A stretch of DNA of 64,000 bases from a bacterium (lineage in GTDB: Bacteria; Desulfobacterota; JAPLJL01), in the NCBI GenBank assembly GCA_028713675.1, contig JAQTNV010000001.1, positions 203,374-267,373 of the forward strand, given 5' to 3'. Each line of letters starts with the position of its first letter. The stretch's first letter is position 1. Positions 49,793 through 58,677 of this stretch are shown piece after piece. The notes below the pieces were generated by a model. That model saw only the letters and a program-made list of their open reading frames with translations, ran no database searches and was not told the origin of the DNA. Position numbers and translations under genes: made by a program.

Positions 49793-52069
49793 ATGTCAAA
49801 ACCTCATTTCGAATTGAATTCCTCCCGATTTAATCTTTTCCTGTTTTTCTTTTCCATCGGGTTTTCAGCCCTCCTTTTTCAGACCATTCTGTTCCGGGAG
49901 TGCCTGGTTATCATGCATGGAAACGAACTGGTTCTGGGCACGATTTTCGGGGCCTGGCTTTTCGGGACGGGCCTGGGCGCATTGGCGGGAGCCCGGACCC
50001 GGATCCCCGGCCGTTATTTATCCTTTTTACTGCTCGCGCCGGCCCTGTTGACCTTGCTGATCGTGCCTGCTTTGCGCCTGTCACGCGGTTTTCTTTCCAC
50101 CCCTCCGGGGGAATACCTGTCCTTCCCGGTTTTCTCTCTTCTCCTGCTTTTCTCTACCCTGCCCTTTACCCTGACCGTGGGTTTTGTTTTTCCTCAGGGC
50201 GCGCGGGCCCTGCCCGCCGCTTCCCCCTCCGCCCGGGGCATCGGCTGGATTTACGCCAGCGAAGCCCTTGGTTCGCTCGCGGCCGGGATCGGATTCACAT
50301 TCGTTCTTCTCCGTTTTTTTGATCCCCTCACTATTCTGGGGATCAACCTGCTTATCTGCTTTTCCATATTTTCCTTCCTATTTCCCCTCCGACCCCGGTA
50401 TTTCTCCCCCGGATTCCTCCTGCTTCTCCTTGCGGTTTCATTTCTGCCCCGATTGAATCTCCGGCTCGAGCAAACCGGCTTTCGCAGCCAGGCCCCCGAC
50501 GTCCGCTTCCTGGGCTCGCGGGATACGCCTTACGCCCATCTTGCCCTTGCCTCCACCCGGGAACAAACCATTCTTTACCAGAACGGGGAACCCGCGCTGA
50601 GTTTCCCCGAGCGGGAGGAAAACGCCAAGAAAGCCGGCGCCATTCTTACCCAGCATCCTCATCCCCGGAATATGCTTCTGATTGAAAATGGAACGGGGGG
50701 GCTGATCCGGGCTCTGCTCGAAAGCCCGTTGGAAAAAATGGATTATCTCCAGCCCGACCGGGAGGCCGATGATTTCCTTTATCCCCGCCTGGATCCCGAG
50801 GGCCAGCTCGCGCTCCGGGATGCCCGCCTGCGCCGCCATTTCACGGACGGGCGCGATTACCTGCGGCGCGCCTCCGAACGGTATGACCTGATCTTCCTTA
50901 ATATTTCCAATCCCGCCAACGCCAGTCTCAACCGGTTTTTCACCCGGGAGTTCTTCGTCCTGGCGCGGGAGCATCTCACCCCGGGCGGGGTCATGGGGAT
51001 GTCCCTCATCGCCAGCGAAAATTACTGGAGCGGGGAGTCCTTCCGGTTTTTCGATTCCGCCTACCGGAGCCTGAAAAATATCTTCCCCGAGATCGTGGTC
51101 AGCCCGGGTGACCCCGCTTATATCTTTGCCTCTGCCGCGACCGGGATGGTCAGCCTCGATCCGGAAATTCTCGGCGGCCGCCTCTCCCGGCTGAACCCGG
51201 CCCCGGCGGGACTCGTCCCGGCCGAATTCTATACCCTGTTTCCCCCGGACCGGACCCGGGAACTTCAAGGCCGGCTCGGGAAAACCCGGGCTCCGGAGAA
51301 CCTCGACGCCCGGCCCGCGACCTATCTGCAGAACCTGATCCTCTGGGACCGTTTCTCCGATTCGCATCTTTCCCCCCTGATCAGTTTCTTTCAGGGCCGA
51401 GGTATTATTTATCTATTTCTGGCCCTGATCATCATCCTCGGCCTGCTTTTCCTGCCTCCGGGCCGAAGAAAAATTCACCCCGCCCCCGCGGTCATTTTCC
51501 TCCTCGGATTCGCCCTGATGAGTGCTTCGGTATTCTGGCTCTACCTTTTTCAAAACCTGGTCGGCACTCTTTACCGGATGATCGGGCTCCTGAACGCCCT
51601 GTTCATGCTCGGGCTTTTCCTGGGGTCCGCGATCATTTCCCTCCGCCTGGGCGGCCGGGCCCGGACTTCTTTCCTCCTTCTGATTCTCCTGTCCGTCACG
51701 GCGGGCATTGTTCTGATCCTTCCCGTCATCCCCTCCCTGGTCTCCGGCCCGCTCTCGGCCCTTTCTCAAGCCTACGTGAAAGCTCTCATCCTCTGCGGGG
51801 TGCTCCTGACCGGCATTTGCGGAGGAGCGGTTTTCCCCCTGGCCGCGGATTTCTACCTGCAAGACCAGGAAATCCCGGAACCGGGAAAAGCCGGGGGTCT
51901 CCTTGACGCGGCAGACCTGTTCGGCGCGGCCCTGGGCGGGTTTCTCTGCGGACCTTTTCTTCTCCCGGTGCTGGGAATGCCCCGCACTTCCCTGGTCCTG
52001 GCCGGCCTGCTCGTCCTGGCCGCTTTTCTTGTTCTCAGCCGACGCTTACACTTGGGAGCGGGAAAATAA
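49793..52069 (+). CDS. Polytopic membrane protein with degenerate spermidine-synthase-like domain
   Basis: A 758-residue protein from ATG 49793 (TTG nine bases upstream rejected). N-terminal six or seven membrane helices (FNLFLFFFSIGFSALLFQ through RYFSPGFLLLLL), a soluble middle (about 230-500) resembling spermidine synthase/methyltransferase, and about five to six C-terminal helices. The SAM-like loop is NMLLIENGTGGLIRAL, where active aminopropyltransferases have GGGDGG, and the acidic motif after the DGR is replaced by FLNIS. It is thus likely non-catalytic or altered. Such membrane-fused SpeE proteins are widespread and poorly studied. Function unknown. The gene stands alone before mnmG. 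Confidence 0.82.
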   Translation: MSKPHFELNSSRFNLFLFFFSIGFSALLFQTILFRECLVIMHGNELVLGTIFGAWLFGTGLGALAGARTRIPGRYLSFLLLAPALLTLLIVPALRLSRGFLSTPPGEYLSFPVFSLLLLFSTLPFTLTVGFVFPQGARALPAASPSARGIGWIYASEALGSLAAGIGFTFVLLRFFDPLTILGINLLICFSIFSFLFPLRPRYFSPGFLLLLLAVSFLPRLNLRLEQTGFRSQAPDVRFLGSRDTPYAHLALASTREQTILYQNGEPALSFPEREENAKKAGAILTQHPHPRNMLLIENGTGGLIRALLESPLEKMDYLQPDREADDFLYPRLDPEGQLALRDARLRRHFTDGRDYLRRASERYDLIFLNISNPANASLNRFFTREFFVLAREHLTPGGVMGMSLIASENYWSGESFRFFDSAYRSLKNIFPEIVVSPGDPAYIFASAATGMVSLDPEILGGRLSRLNPAPAGLVPAEFYTLFPPDRTRELQGRLGKTRAPENLDARPATYLQNLILWDRFSDSHLSPLISFFQGRGIIYLFLALIIILGLLFLPPGRRKIHPAPAVIFLLGFALMSASVFWLYLFQNLVGTLYRMIGLLNALFMLGLFLGSAIISLRLGGRARTSFLLLILLSVTAGIVLILPVIPSLVSGPLSALSQAYVKALILCGVLLTGICGGAVFPLAADFYLQDQEIPEPGKAGGLLDAADLFGAALGGFLCGPFLLPVLGMPRTSLVLAGLLVLAAFLVLSRRLHLGAGK

Positions 52070-52075
52070 CTTTCT

Positions 52076-52254
52076 TATTGACGATTTACGCCTCCGGCCC
52101 TGTAGGGCCTACGGCCCGGAGGGAATGACGATTGACAATTGCAGAAAAAAAAGAGATTTCTGGTTTCGAGTTTTGAATTTGGTTATTGGTCATTGTTTGG
52201 TAATTGCTTGCCCTGAGCGTAGTCGAAGGGGAACTTGATTATTGGAATTTGATT
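52076..52254. repeat. Heptad phrases and ctgagc..tcgaagg unit before mnmG
   Basis: 52078-52145 has attgacgattt...gacgattgac units. 52157-52205 is a run of tttcgag, ttttgaa, tttggtt, attggtc, attgttt, ggtaatt. 52208-52229 has the common ccctgagcgtagtcgaagg unit, and the phrase continues up to the chosen mnmG start. Confidence 0.75.
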
Positions 52255-54123
52255 TTGAATATTCCTTCTCATTTTGAGGTTATCGTCGTCGGCGCCGGCC
52301 ATGCCGGCTGCGAGGCCGCGCTGGCCTCCGCCCGGATGGGGCTCTCCACCCTACTCCTCACCATCTCCCCGGAAACCGTCGCCCAGATGTCCTGCAATCC
52401 GGCGGTCGGCGGGGTCGGCAAGGGGCACCTGGTCTGCGAGATCGACGCCCTCGGCGGGGAAATGGGCAAAAACACCGACGCGACCGGCCTGCAGTTCCGC
52501 CGGTTGAACACCAGCAAGGGCCCCGCGGTCCGCTCCCTCCGGGTCCAGGCCGACCGCCATCTTTACCAGGAAAGGATGCGGCGGGTCCTGGAAAACCAAC
52601 CCAACCTGGTTCTCTCCGGCCAGCCGGTGGAAACCATTCTCGTCGAATCCGGCCGGGTGGCCGGGGTGGCCACCCCGGGCGCGACCTTCTCCGGAAAAGC
52701 CGTGGTGATCACCCCCGGCACCTTCCTGCACGGCCTGATCCACATCGGACTCTCTTCCCGCCCGGGAGGAAGGATGGGCGACCCGCCCTCCGACCGCCTG
52801 GGGGATTCCCTCAAGAATCTCGGTCTTAATCTCGGGCGATTCAAAACCGGGACCCCGCCCCGCCTCCTCCGGGACACCATCGACTTCTCCCAACTTCCGC
52901 CCCAGCCGGGGGATGAGCCCCCTCTGCCCTTTTCCCTCGGCACCAGGCGGATCGAACAAACCCAGATTCCCTGTTACCTGACCTACACCACTCCCCGGAC
53001 CCATGAAATCATCCGCAGCAATCTCGATCGTTCCCCCCTTTTCTCCGGGATCATCAAGGGCCGGGGGGTCCGCTACTGTCCCTCCATCGAAGACAAGGTG
53101 GTCCGCTTCGCCGAACGGGAACGCCACCAGATCTTTCTCGAGCCCGAGGGCCGGGAGAGCCCGGAAATTTATCCCAACGGGATCTCCACCAGTCTCCCGG
53201 AGGACGTGCAGGCGGAAATCGTTCACTCCATCCCGGGACTGGAGGCGGCCCGGATCGCGCGCCCCGGCTACGGGATTGAATATGATTACGTCCAGCCCAC
53301 CGAGCTTTTTCTCAACCTGGAAACCAAGAAAATCCCCGGCCTTTTTCTCGCCGGGCAGATCAACGGCACCACCGGATACGAAGAAGCCGCCGCCCAGGGG
53401 CTGATGGCCGGGATCAACGCCGCCCGGAAAGTCCGGGGCGAAGATCCCCTGATCCTCGGCCGCGCCCAGGCCTATCTCGGGGTGATGATCGACGATCTCG
53501 TCACCAAGGGCACCGACGAGCCCTACCGCATTTTCACCTCGCGGGCCGAGTATCGCCTCCTTCTCCGGGAGGACAACGCCGCCGCCCGCCTCCGGGAAAT
53601 CGGGTTCCGGATCGGGCTGGTCCCGCGGGCCGATTTCGAGATCTTCACGGAGCGCAGGAAAACCCGCGACCGGATCATCTCCCGCCTCCGGGAAAACCGG
53701 CTCCGCCCCACTGCGGAGGTCAATAAATTTCTCGAGGAAAACGGGATCGGTCCGCTCGATAATCCGCAAAGTCTGGCCGACCTGCTCCGGCGCCCGGAGG
53801 TTTCCCTCGAACATTTGGCCCGGTTCGAACCGGAACTGGCCGGGCTCGAGCCCCGGCTCCGGGAAACGATCGAGATCGAGCTGAAATACACGGGTTACAT
53901 CGAAAGGCAAAATAAGGAAGTCGAGCATTTTTCCCGGGCCGAATCCGCGCGCATCCCCCGGGAACTGGATTTTTCCCGGATCGCAGGTCTTTCCCGGGAG
54001 GTAGTGGAAAAGCTCTCCCGCGCACGGCCCGAATCCCTGGGTCAGGCCTCCCGAATCCCGGGAATCACACCGGCAGCCCTGACCGTTTTAAGAATATTCA
54101 TGGAAAAACCGGTTAAGGCTTGA
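52255..54123 (+). CDS. mnmG: tRNA uridine-5-carboxymethylaminomethyl modification enzyme
   Basis: A 622-residue FAD enzyme. The Rossmann motif [21 protein letters not shown] lies at the start. [27 protein letters not shown] and TGTPPRL follow. [51 protein letters not shown] and the C-terminal [11 protein letters not shown] block complete the GidA/MnmG profile. With MnmE it modifies the wobble uridine of several tRNAs. No ATG start exists near the N-terminus; a TTG at 52255 is the best choice, and the sequence before it is intergenic repeat. The initiation site is thus weakly defined. Function is secure. Confidence 0.96.
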   Translation: MNIPSHFEVIVVGAGHAGCEAALASARMGLSTLLLTISPETVAQMSCNPAVGGVGKGHLVCEIDALGGEMGKNTDATGLQFRRLNTSKGPAVRSLRVQADRHLYQERMRRVLENQPNLVLSGQPVETILVESGRVAGVATPGATFSGKAVVITPGTFLHGLIHIGLSSRPGGRMGDPPSDRLGDSLKNLGLNLGRFKTGTPPRLLRDTIDFSQLPPQPGDEPPLPFSLGTRRIEQTQIPCYLTYTTPRTHEIIRSNLDRSPLFSGIIKGRGVRYCPSIEDKVVRFAERERHQIFLEPEGRESPEIYPNGISTSLPEDVQAEIVHSIPGLEAARIARPGYGIEYDYVQPTELFLNLETKKIPGLFLAGQINGTTGYEEAAAQGLMAGINAARKVRGEDPLILGRAQAYLGVMIDDLVTKGTDEPYRIFTSRAEYRLLLREDNAAARLREIGFRIGLVPRADFEIFTERRKTRDRIISRLRENRLRPTAEVNKFLEENGIGPLDNPQSLADLLRRPEVSLEHLARFEPELAGLEPRLRETIEIELKYTGYIERQNKEVEHFSRAESARIPRELDFSRIAGLSREVVEKLSRARPESLGQASRIPGITPAALTVLRIFMEKPVKA

Positions 54124-54171
54124 TCCCAACCTTTTATTCTTTTATGATTAGACCCCGATTTTTAAAGGAGA

Positions 54172-54372
54172 GGTCGCCCGGGGCAATCTTTTGGCGGGGG
54201 GATTTTTTTGGGTGGGCCCCCCACATAATGAGGCAGCTAAAAGGTTACTACTTTTTCTTTTTGGCTGGCTTTTTGGCTTTTTTCTTCGCGGCTTTTTTCT
54301 TCGTCGGCATGTTTGCCTCCTTAAGTCTGTCTAGCTAAAAAATGAGGTAATCCTTGATTACCCCGGGCGACC
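54172..54372. repeat. 201-bp segment closed by 17-bp complementary ends, carrying a tiny ORF
   Basis: Ends 54172-54188 (ggtcgcccggggcaatc) and 54356-54372 are reverse complements apart from one position, which is a G-U pair in RNA. A minus-strand transcript would be sealed by this stem with the tiny ORF in the middle. A second hairpin, ggtaatc/gattacc, lies at 54346-54362 and overlaps the right arm. The segment may be a structured RNA or a small inverted-repeat element; no copy was noticed elsewhere in the window. Confidence 0.65.
54248..54310 (-). CDS. Tiny lysine-rich peptide (20 aa)
   Basis: ATG at 54310 is preceded by AAGGAGG (54316-54322) with 5-nt spacing; the frame gives 20 residues, 14 of them lysine with the rest A and P apart from the start (MPTKKKAAKKKAKKPAKKKK), and a TAG. 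A near-consensus promoter lies upstream at 54425-54454. The composition matches histone-H1-like tails. No known family for such a short peptide. Shine-Dalgarno, promoter and position inside a stem-closed segment together support expression, but it may also be a decoy on a structured RNA. Confidence 0.6.
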   Translation of the reverse strand: MPTKKKAAKKKAKKPAKKKK

Positions 54373-54424
54373 ATTTATGGGAAAATATTTCTCATCTCTT
54401 GCTTTCTACATTTGGTTGTTGATA

Positions 54425-54454
54425 ATTATATTGTAACAATAAGTAGTATGTCAA
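54425..54454 (-). promoter_or_regulatory. Near-consensus sigma-70 promoter facing the tiny ORF
   Basis: On the minus strand TTGACA (54454-54449), an 18-bp spacer and TATAAT (54430-54425). Start would fall near 54418, giving a leader of about 108 nt before the tiny ORF. It is the best promoter match I noticed in the window. Confidence 0.75.
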
Positions 54455-54493
54455 ATTATTTTAATTTCGACCAACTAACCGGAACCGGATCAA

Positions 54494-55771
54494 ATGGCAA
54501 ATAAGACCGTCCAGTCGGTCCGTGGATTTGTTGATCTTCTCCCAGAAGATGCCTGGAAATGGCAGTTTTTAGAGGCAACTGCGCGTGAGGTATTTCAACT
54601 TTATGGCTTTGAAGAAATTAGGACACCTTTGCTGGAAAAAACCGACCTCTTCTCCAGATCGGTGGGGGAAGCCACGGACATCGTTGGCAAAGAGATGTAT
54701 ACATTCACTGACCGCAGCGGTGATTCATTATCATTGCGGCCCGAAGGCACCGCCCCGGTAGTCAGGGCCTATCTCGAGCACGGCTTCGCCAAGAGCCATC
54801 CGGAATCAAGTTTTTATTATCTCGCCCCGATGTTCCGCCATGAAAGACCGCAGCACGGAAGGCTCCGCCAGTTTCATCAGATCGGAGCCGAACTCTTTGG
54901 AATCCCGGGTCCCGAGGCCGACGCGGAAATCATCAGCCTGCAGGCCGACCTCCTTTCCCGGATGGGACTGAAAGATTTTTCCCTGGCGATCAACTCGCTG
55001 GGCTGCCGGGCCTGCCAGCCCGAATATCACCGGAGACTGGTCGGATTTCTCGAACCCCTGGCGCCGAAGCTCTGCCCCAACTGCCAGAAACGGGTCCGGG
55101 GCAATCCCCTGCGGGTCCTGGATTGCAAGGAAGCGGAATGCCGGGCCCTCCTCCGGTCCCAGTCGGTGCCCCGGATTTCCGATTCTCTCTGCCCGGCCTG
55201 CTCGGAACATTTTTCCGAGCTCCAGGCCATCCTCAAGACCATGGGGCTGGAATTCACGCTCGATCCTTTCCTCGTGCGCGGGCTCGATTACTACACCCGG
55301 ACCGCCTTCGAGATCTACCCGGGAAAGTCGGGGAGCCAATCCCGCACCGACGCCATTTCCGCCGGGGGAAGATACGACGAGCTCATCTCCGATCTGGGGG
55401 GCCCGGCCCTGCCGGCGGTCGGGTTCGCCCTGGGCATGGAGAGAATCCTTCTCCAGCTCCCGGAAATCCCGCCCCCGGCGAAAAAACCCGCGGTCGCCCT
55501 TTTGGCGATGGGCGTCTCCGCCCGGCGGCTGGTCCAGAAACTGGCCCGGGAACTCCGGGAAAACGGTTTCCCCGCCCGGGCCGATTTAAAAGGCGGAAGC
55601 TTCAAGGCCCAGATTCACCGCGCCGACCGCGCCGGGGCCGGATTGGTTCTTATCCTCGGGGAGGATGAAATCAGGGACCAGACCGTCATGGTGAAGGATC
55701 TCAAGAAGAGTGAGCAGGAAAAGATTCCCGCGAAAGATCTTGTCGCCTACCTCAGAAATAAACTTTCCTAA
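54494..55771 (+). CDS. hisS: Histidyl-tRNA synthetase
   Basis: A 425-residue class II synthetase. It begins with QSVRGFVDLLPED, typical of HisRS. Motif 2 is APMFRHERPQHGRLRQFHQ, the histidine-binding loops are VRGLDYYTRTAFE and AISAGGRYDELI, and motif 3 is GFALGMERI. The C-terminal anticodon domain (about 330-425) is complete. It charges tRNA-His. The first 80 or so codons are less GC-rich (about 50%) than the remainder (60-65%), while the protein stays continuous. It is preceded by the oppositely oriented tiny-peptide unit, so its promoter probably overlaps that region. Confidence 0.96.
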   Translation: MANKTVQSVRGFVDLLPEDAWKWQFLEATAREVFQLYGFEEIRTPLLEKTDLFSRSVGEATDIVGKEMYTFTDRSGDSLSLRPEGTAPVVRAYLEHGFAKSHPESSFYYLAPMFRHERPQHGRLRQFHQIGAELFGIPGPEADAEIISLQADLLSRMGLKDFSLAINSLGCRACQPEYHRRLVGFLEPLAPKLCPNCQKRVRGNPLRVLDCKEAECRALLRSQSVPRISDSLCPACSEHFSELQAILKTMGLEFTLDPFLVRGLDYYTRTAFEIYPGKSGSQSRTDAISAGGRYDELISDLGGPALPAVGFALGMERILLQLPEIPPPAKKPAVALLAMGVSARRLVQKLARELRENGFPARADLKGGSFKAQIHRADRAGAGLVLILGEDEIRDQTVMVKDLKKSEQEKIPAKDLVAYLRNKLS

Positions 55772-56024
55772 ATCTTAAGTACTCACTCCGAAGTCCTAAT
55801 TCCAAAATCCGAATTGTTCTCTTTGGTTTTACCGAAGACCGGGGGGTTGGTCCTCGGATTTGTACGGTTTTAGGTTATGGGTGATGGGTCATGGGCTAGA
55901 GGCAGACAAGAGAAATGAGAAAATAGCCTTTTGGATTTGTCTGTTTTTTTGAGTTTTCCCCTATCTCCTATCTCCGATCTGCTTGCTCCCTCCTTTAGCG
56001 GCGGTCGGCGGTCGTTACTACCTA
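55772..56024. repeat. Heptad phrases and 39-bp repeat
   Basis: 55790-55816 has cctaatt, ccaaaat, ccgaatt units. 55818-55856 repeats 10646-10684 at 38 of 39 positions. 55871-55905 reads ggttatg, ggtgatg, ggtcatg, ggctaga. The rest holds ctatctcc units. Confidence 0.8.
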
Positions 56025-56741
56025 TCACCTTCTGACGCGATAGATGTATCCCGGATGGCTGACGGAAGACCGCCGGGGGGGATACTTGATCACAAACTTG
56101 ATCAGGAGCATTCCGAAGACAAATCCGCCCACGTGGGCGAAAAAAGCCACGCCCCCGTGCTGGCTCCCCAAGGAAAGAACCCCGCTGAAGAACTGCAGGA
56201 CAAACCAGAAACCAAGAACGAAGTAGGCCGGGAGCACCACCACCTGCAGGAAAAATCCGATCGGGAGCAGGGTGTAAACCCGGGCCCGGGGGAAGATGAT
56301 GAGGTACGCCCCCAGGACCGCGGAAATGGCCCCGCTGGCGCCGATGGTGGGGATGGTGGAGGCAGGGCTGGTGATCCCCTGCGCCAGGGTGGCCGCCACC
56401 CCGCCGGCCAGGTAGAAGATAATGAAACGAAATCTCCCGAGGATATCCTCGATGTTGTTCCCGAAGATCCAGAGATAGAGCATGTTGCCGATCAGGTGCA
56501 TCCAGCCCCCATGCAGGAAAAGCGAGGTGAGCAGGGTCACCGGAACCGGCAGCGCCGGCGGAACGGCCAGGTCCGACCCGGAGAAGATCCCCGCCGGGAC
56601 CGCGCCGAACGCGTTGATGAACCCCTCCAGGCGCGGCCCCAGACTCAACTCATAGATAAATACCAGCACATTGATTACGATCAGGGCGACGGTAACGACC
56701 GGCCGGCGCTCGGTGGGATTGTCGTCCTTATAGGGGATCAT
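56025..56741 (-). CDS. Rhomboid-family intramembrane serine protease
   Basis: A 238-residue protein with six to seven membrane helices. The catalytic Ser is in GASGA (TIGASGAISAV, about 134-144) and the catalytic His in FFAHVGGFVFG (about 206-216). The GNMLYLWIFGNNIED loop is also typical of rhomboids. ATG 56741 is chosen, with the alternative 36 bp upstream rejected because it overlaps the promoter region. It cleaves membrane proteins within the bilayer. The basic C-terminal tail is short. It diverges from nadB across 47 bp. Confidence 0.93.
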   Translation of the reverse strand: MIPYKDDNPTERRPVVTVALIVINVLVFIYELSLGPRLEGFINAFGAVPAGIFSGSDLAVPPALPVPVTLLTSLFLHGGWMHLIGNMLYLWIFGNNIEDILGRFRFIIFYLAGGVAATLAQGITSPASTIPTIGASGAISAVLGAYLIIFPRARVYTLLPIGFFLQVVVLPAYFVLGFWFVLQFFSGVLSLGSQHGGVAFFAHVGGFVFGMLLIKFVIKYPPRRSSVSHPGYIYRVRR

Positions 56742-56788
56742 GCTTTTTTCTATAATGGATTGGTGTAATAATATCAACCTCGAAGACT

Positions 56789-58387
56789 ATGGAAATTAAG
56801 ACCGATTTTCTCGTCATTGGCAGCGGCATCGCGGGCCTGAGTTTTGCCCTGAAGGCCGCCCGTCTGGGACGGGTGGTTCTCATCACCAAGCGCGGACTGA
56901 CCGACTGCAGCACCAACAACGCCCAGGGAGGAATCGCCGCCGTCCTGGACCCGGGGGACAGTTTTTCCTCCCACATCCAGGATACTCTGACCGCCGGGGC
57001 GGGCATCTGTCATCCCGACATCGTCGAAACGGTAGTGCAGGAAGGGCCCGACCGGATCCGGGAGCTCCTGGACTGGGGGGTGCATTTCTCCCGCCGGAAG
57101 GTGCAGATGGAAGGCGGGTTCGAATACGATCTGACCCTGGAAGGGGCCCACTCCCACCGCCGGATCATTCACGCCAAGGATCTGACGGGCGCCGAGATCG
57201 AGCGCGTCCTCCTGGAGCGGGCGCGGGGCAATCCCAAAATCAGCCTGGAAGAAAAACACATGGCCATCAACCTGATCCGGGAAAACCATAAGTCCAAGGC
57301 CAACCCGTGCCTGGGTGCTTACGTCCTCGATATCTCCTCCGGCAAGATTCATACCTTCCGGGCCCGGGTCACCATCATGGCTACCGGCGGAGCGGGCAAG
57401 GTTTACCTTTACACCTCGAACCCCGACGTCGCCACCGGTGACGGGATCGCCCTGGCCTATCGGTCCGGCTGCCGGGTGGCCAACCTCGAATTCATTCAAT
57501 TCCACCCCACCTGCCTGTTCCATCCCCGGGCCAAATCTTTTCTGATTTCCGAGTCCGTCCGGGGTGAAGGCGCCATCCTGCGCCTGAAAAGCGGCAAGGC
57601 CTTTATGAAACACTATCATCCGCGAGGCGATCTCGCCCCCCGGGATATCGTCGCCCGCGCCATCGATTCCGAGCTCAAGCGCTCGGGGGATGAATGCGTC
57701 TTCCTGGACATCACCCACAAAAAATCCAAATTCATCAAAGAACGGTTCCCGAACATTTTCCGCAACTGCCTCTCCTTCGGAATCGATATCACCAAGGAAC
57801 CGATCCCGGTGGTTCCCGCCGCCCATTACACCTGCGGCGGGGTTTTAACCGATGCTTTCGGAAGAACCGATCTTCCTCATCTTTACGCCCTGGGAGAGGT
57901 CGCCTGCACCGGCCTCCACGGCGCCAACCGTCTGGCCTCCAACTCACTCCTCGAAGCCATGGTCTTTTCCGAGCGGGCCTTCCGGGACATCTCCTCCCGT
58001 CCCCTCCCGGAAATTCCCCGGCAGAAAATCCCCCCCTGGAACCCCGGCAAAGCCGTGGATTCGGATGAGGCGGTGGTCATCACCCAGAATTGGATCGAGA
58101 TCCGCCAGCTGATGTGGAATTATGTGGGAGTCGTCCGCTCCAACAAGCGCCTCCTCCGCGCCCGCCGACGGATCGAGATTCTACAAGATGAAATCGCTGA
58201 ATACTACTGGAACTTCCTGATCACCAGCGACCTCCTCGAGCTTCGCAACATGGCCACCGTGGCCGAGCTGGTGATCGCCTCCGCCCTCTCCCGCAAGGAA
58301 AGCCGCGGTCTTCACTATACCCTCGACTACCCCCAGACCGACGATAAGCACTGGAAACACGACACCATTCTCACCCCGAAGGAATAG
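56789..58387 (+). CDS. nadB: L-aspartate oxidase (NAD biosynthesis)
   Basis: A 532-residue flavoprotein of the succinate dehydrogenase/fumarate reductase family. FAD motif [16 protein letters not shown] (about 8-23), [11 protein letters not shown] (about 43-53), the substrate loop [38 protein letters not shown] (active-site Arg), and [10 protein letters not shown] are all present. The C-terminal helical domain is complete. It oxidises L-aspartate to iminoaspartate, the first step of de novo NAD synthesis; nadA and nadC are not next to it. ATG 56789 has only a modest purine-rich site upstream. A minus-strand terminator for the RCC1 gene lies downstream. Confidence 0.96.
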   Translation: MEIKTDFLVIGSGIAGLSFALKAARLGRVVLITKRGLTDCSTNNAQGGIAAVLDPGDSFSSHIQDTLTAGAGICHPDIVETVVQEGPDRIRELLDWGVHFSRRKVQMEGGFEYDLTLEGAHSHRRIIHAKDLTGAEIERVLLERARGNPKISLEEKHMAINLIRENHKSKANPCLGAYVLDISSGKIHTFRARVTIMATGGAGKVYLYTSNPDVATGDGIALAYRSGCRVANLEFIQFHPTCLFHPRAKSFLISESVRGEGAILRLKSGKAFMKHYHPRGDLAPRDIVARAIDSELKRSGDECVFLDITHKKSKFIKERFPNIFRNCLSFGIDITKEPIPVVPAAHYTCGGVLTDAFGRTDLPHLYALGEVACTGLHGANRLASNSLLEAMVFSERAFRDISSRPLPEIPRQKIPPWNPGKAVDSDEAVVITQNWIEIRQLMWNYVGVVRSNKRLLRARRRIEILQDEIAEYYWNFLITSDLLELRNMATVAELVIASALSRKESRGLHYTLDYPQTDDKHWKHDTILTPKE

Positions 58388-58677
58388 AAACAAATACGCC
58401 GGGAAGCCGGCCCGGATTTCGCGAAAGCTTCCGACGGGCAGGTCATCGGGCTCGCAGAGTTCCCTTCCATAGCCATCAGACTCCGGACAGTTCCTGGAGA
58501 GAGGGTAGCCCTGGAGAGAGAAAAAAAACCCCGAGTCTTGCTCGGGGGCTCAAGCATGGGGTAACTTTTAGGCTCTTAAGCTTCCTAACTTATAGTCTCC
58601 CAAGTTTATCTATTCTTGTCTTGTTCTTTCTGAATCTTAGGCTTCTTAACACTTAGGCTTCTTAGGCTTACTCTTCC
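58388..58677. repeat. Terminator and repeat region between nadB and the RCC1 gene
   Basis: 58404-58460 matches the unit at 61608-61680 (aagccggcccgga ... tcgggctcgcagag), so direct repeats flank the RCC1 gene. 58562-58675 is a run of aggctcttaagcttc-type units with a roughly 7-bp period. Confidence 0.7.
58521..58547 (-). terminator. Rho-independent terminator for the RCC1 gene
   Basis: On the minus strand, stem ccccgag/ctcgggg with loop caaga followed by eight T. It lies 130 bp past the RCC1 stop. Confidence 0.85.
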
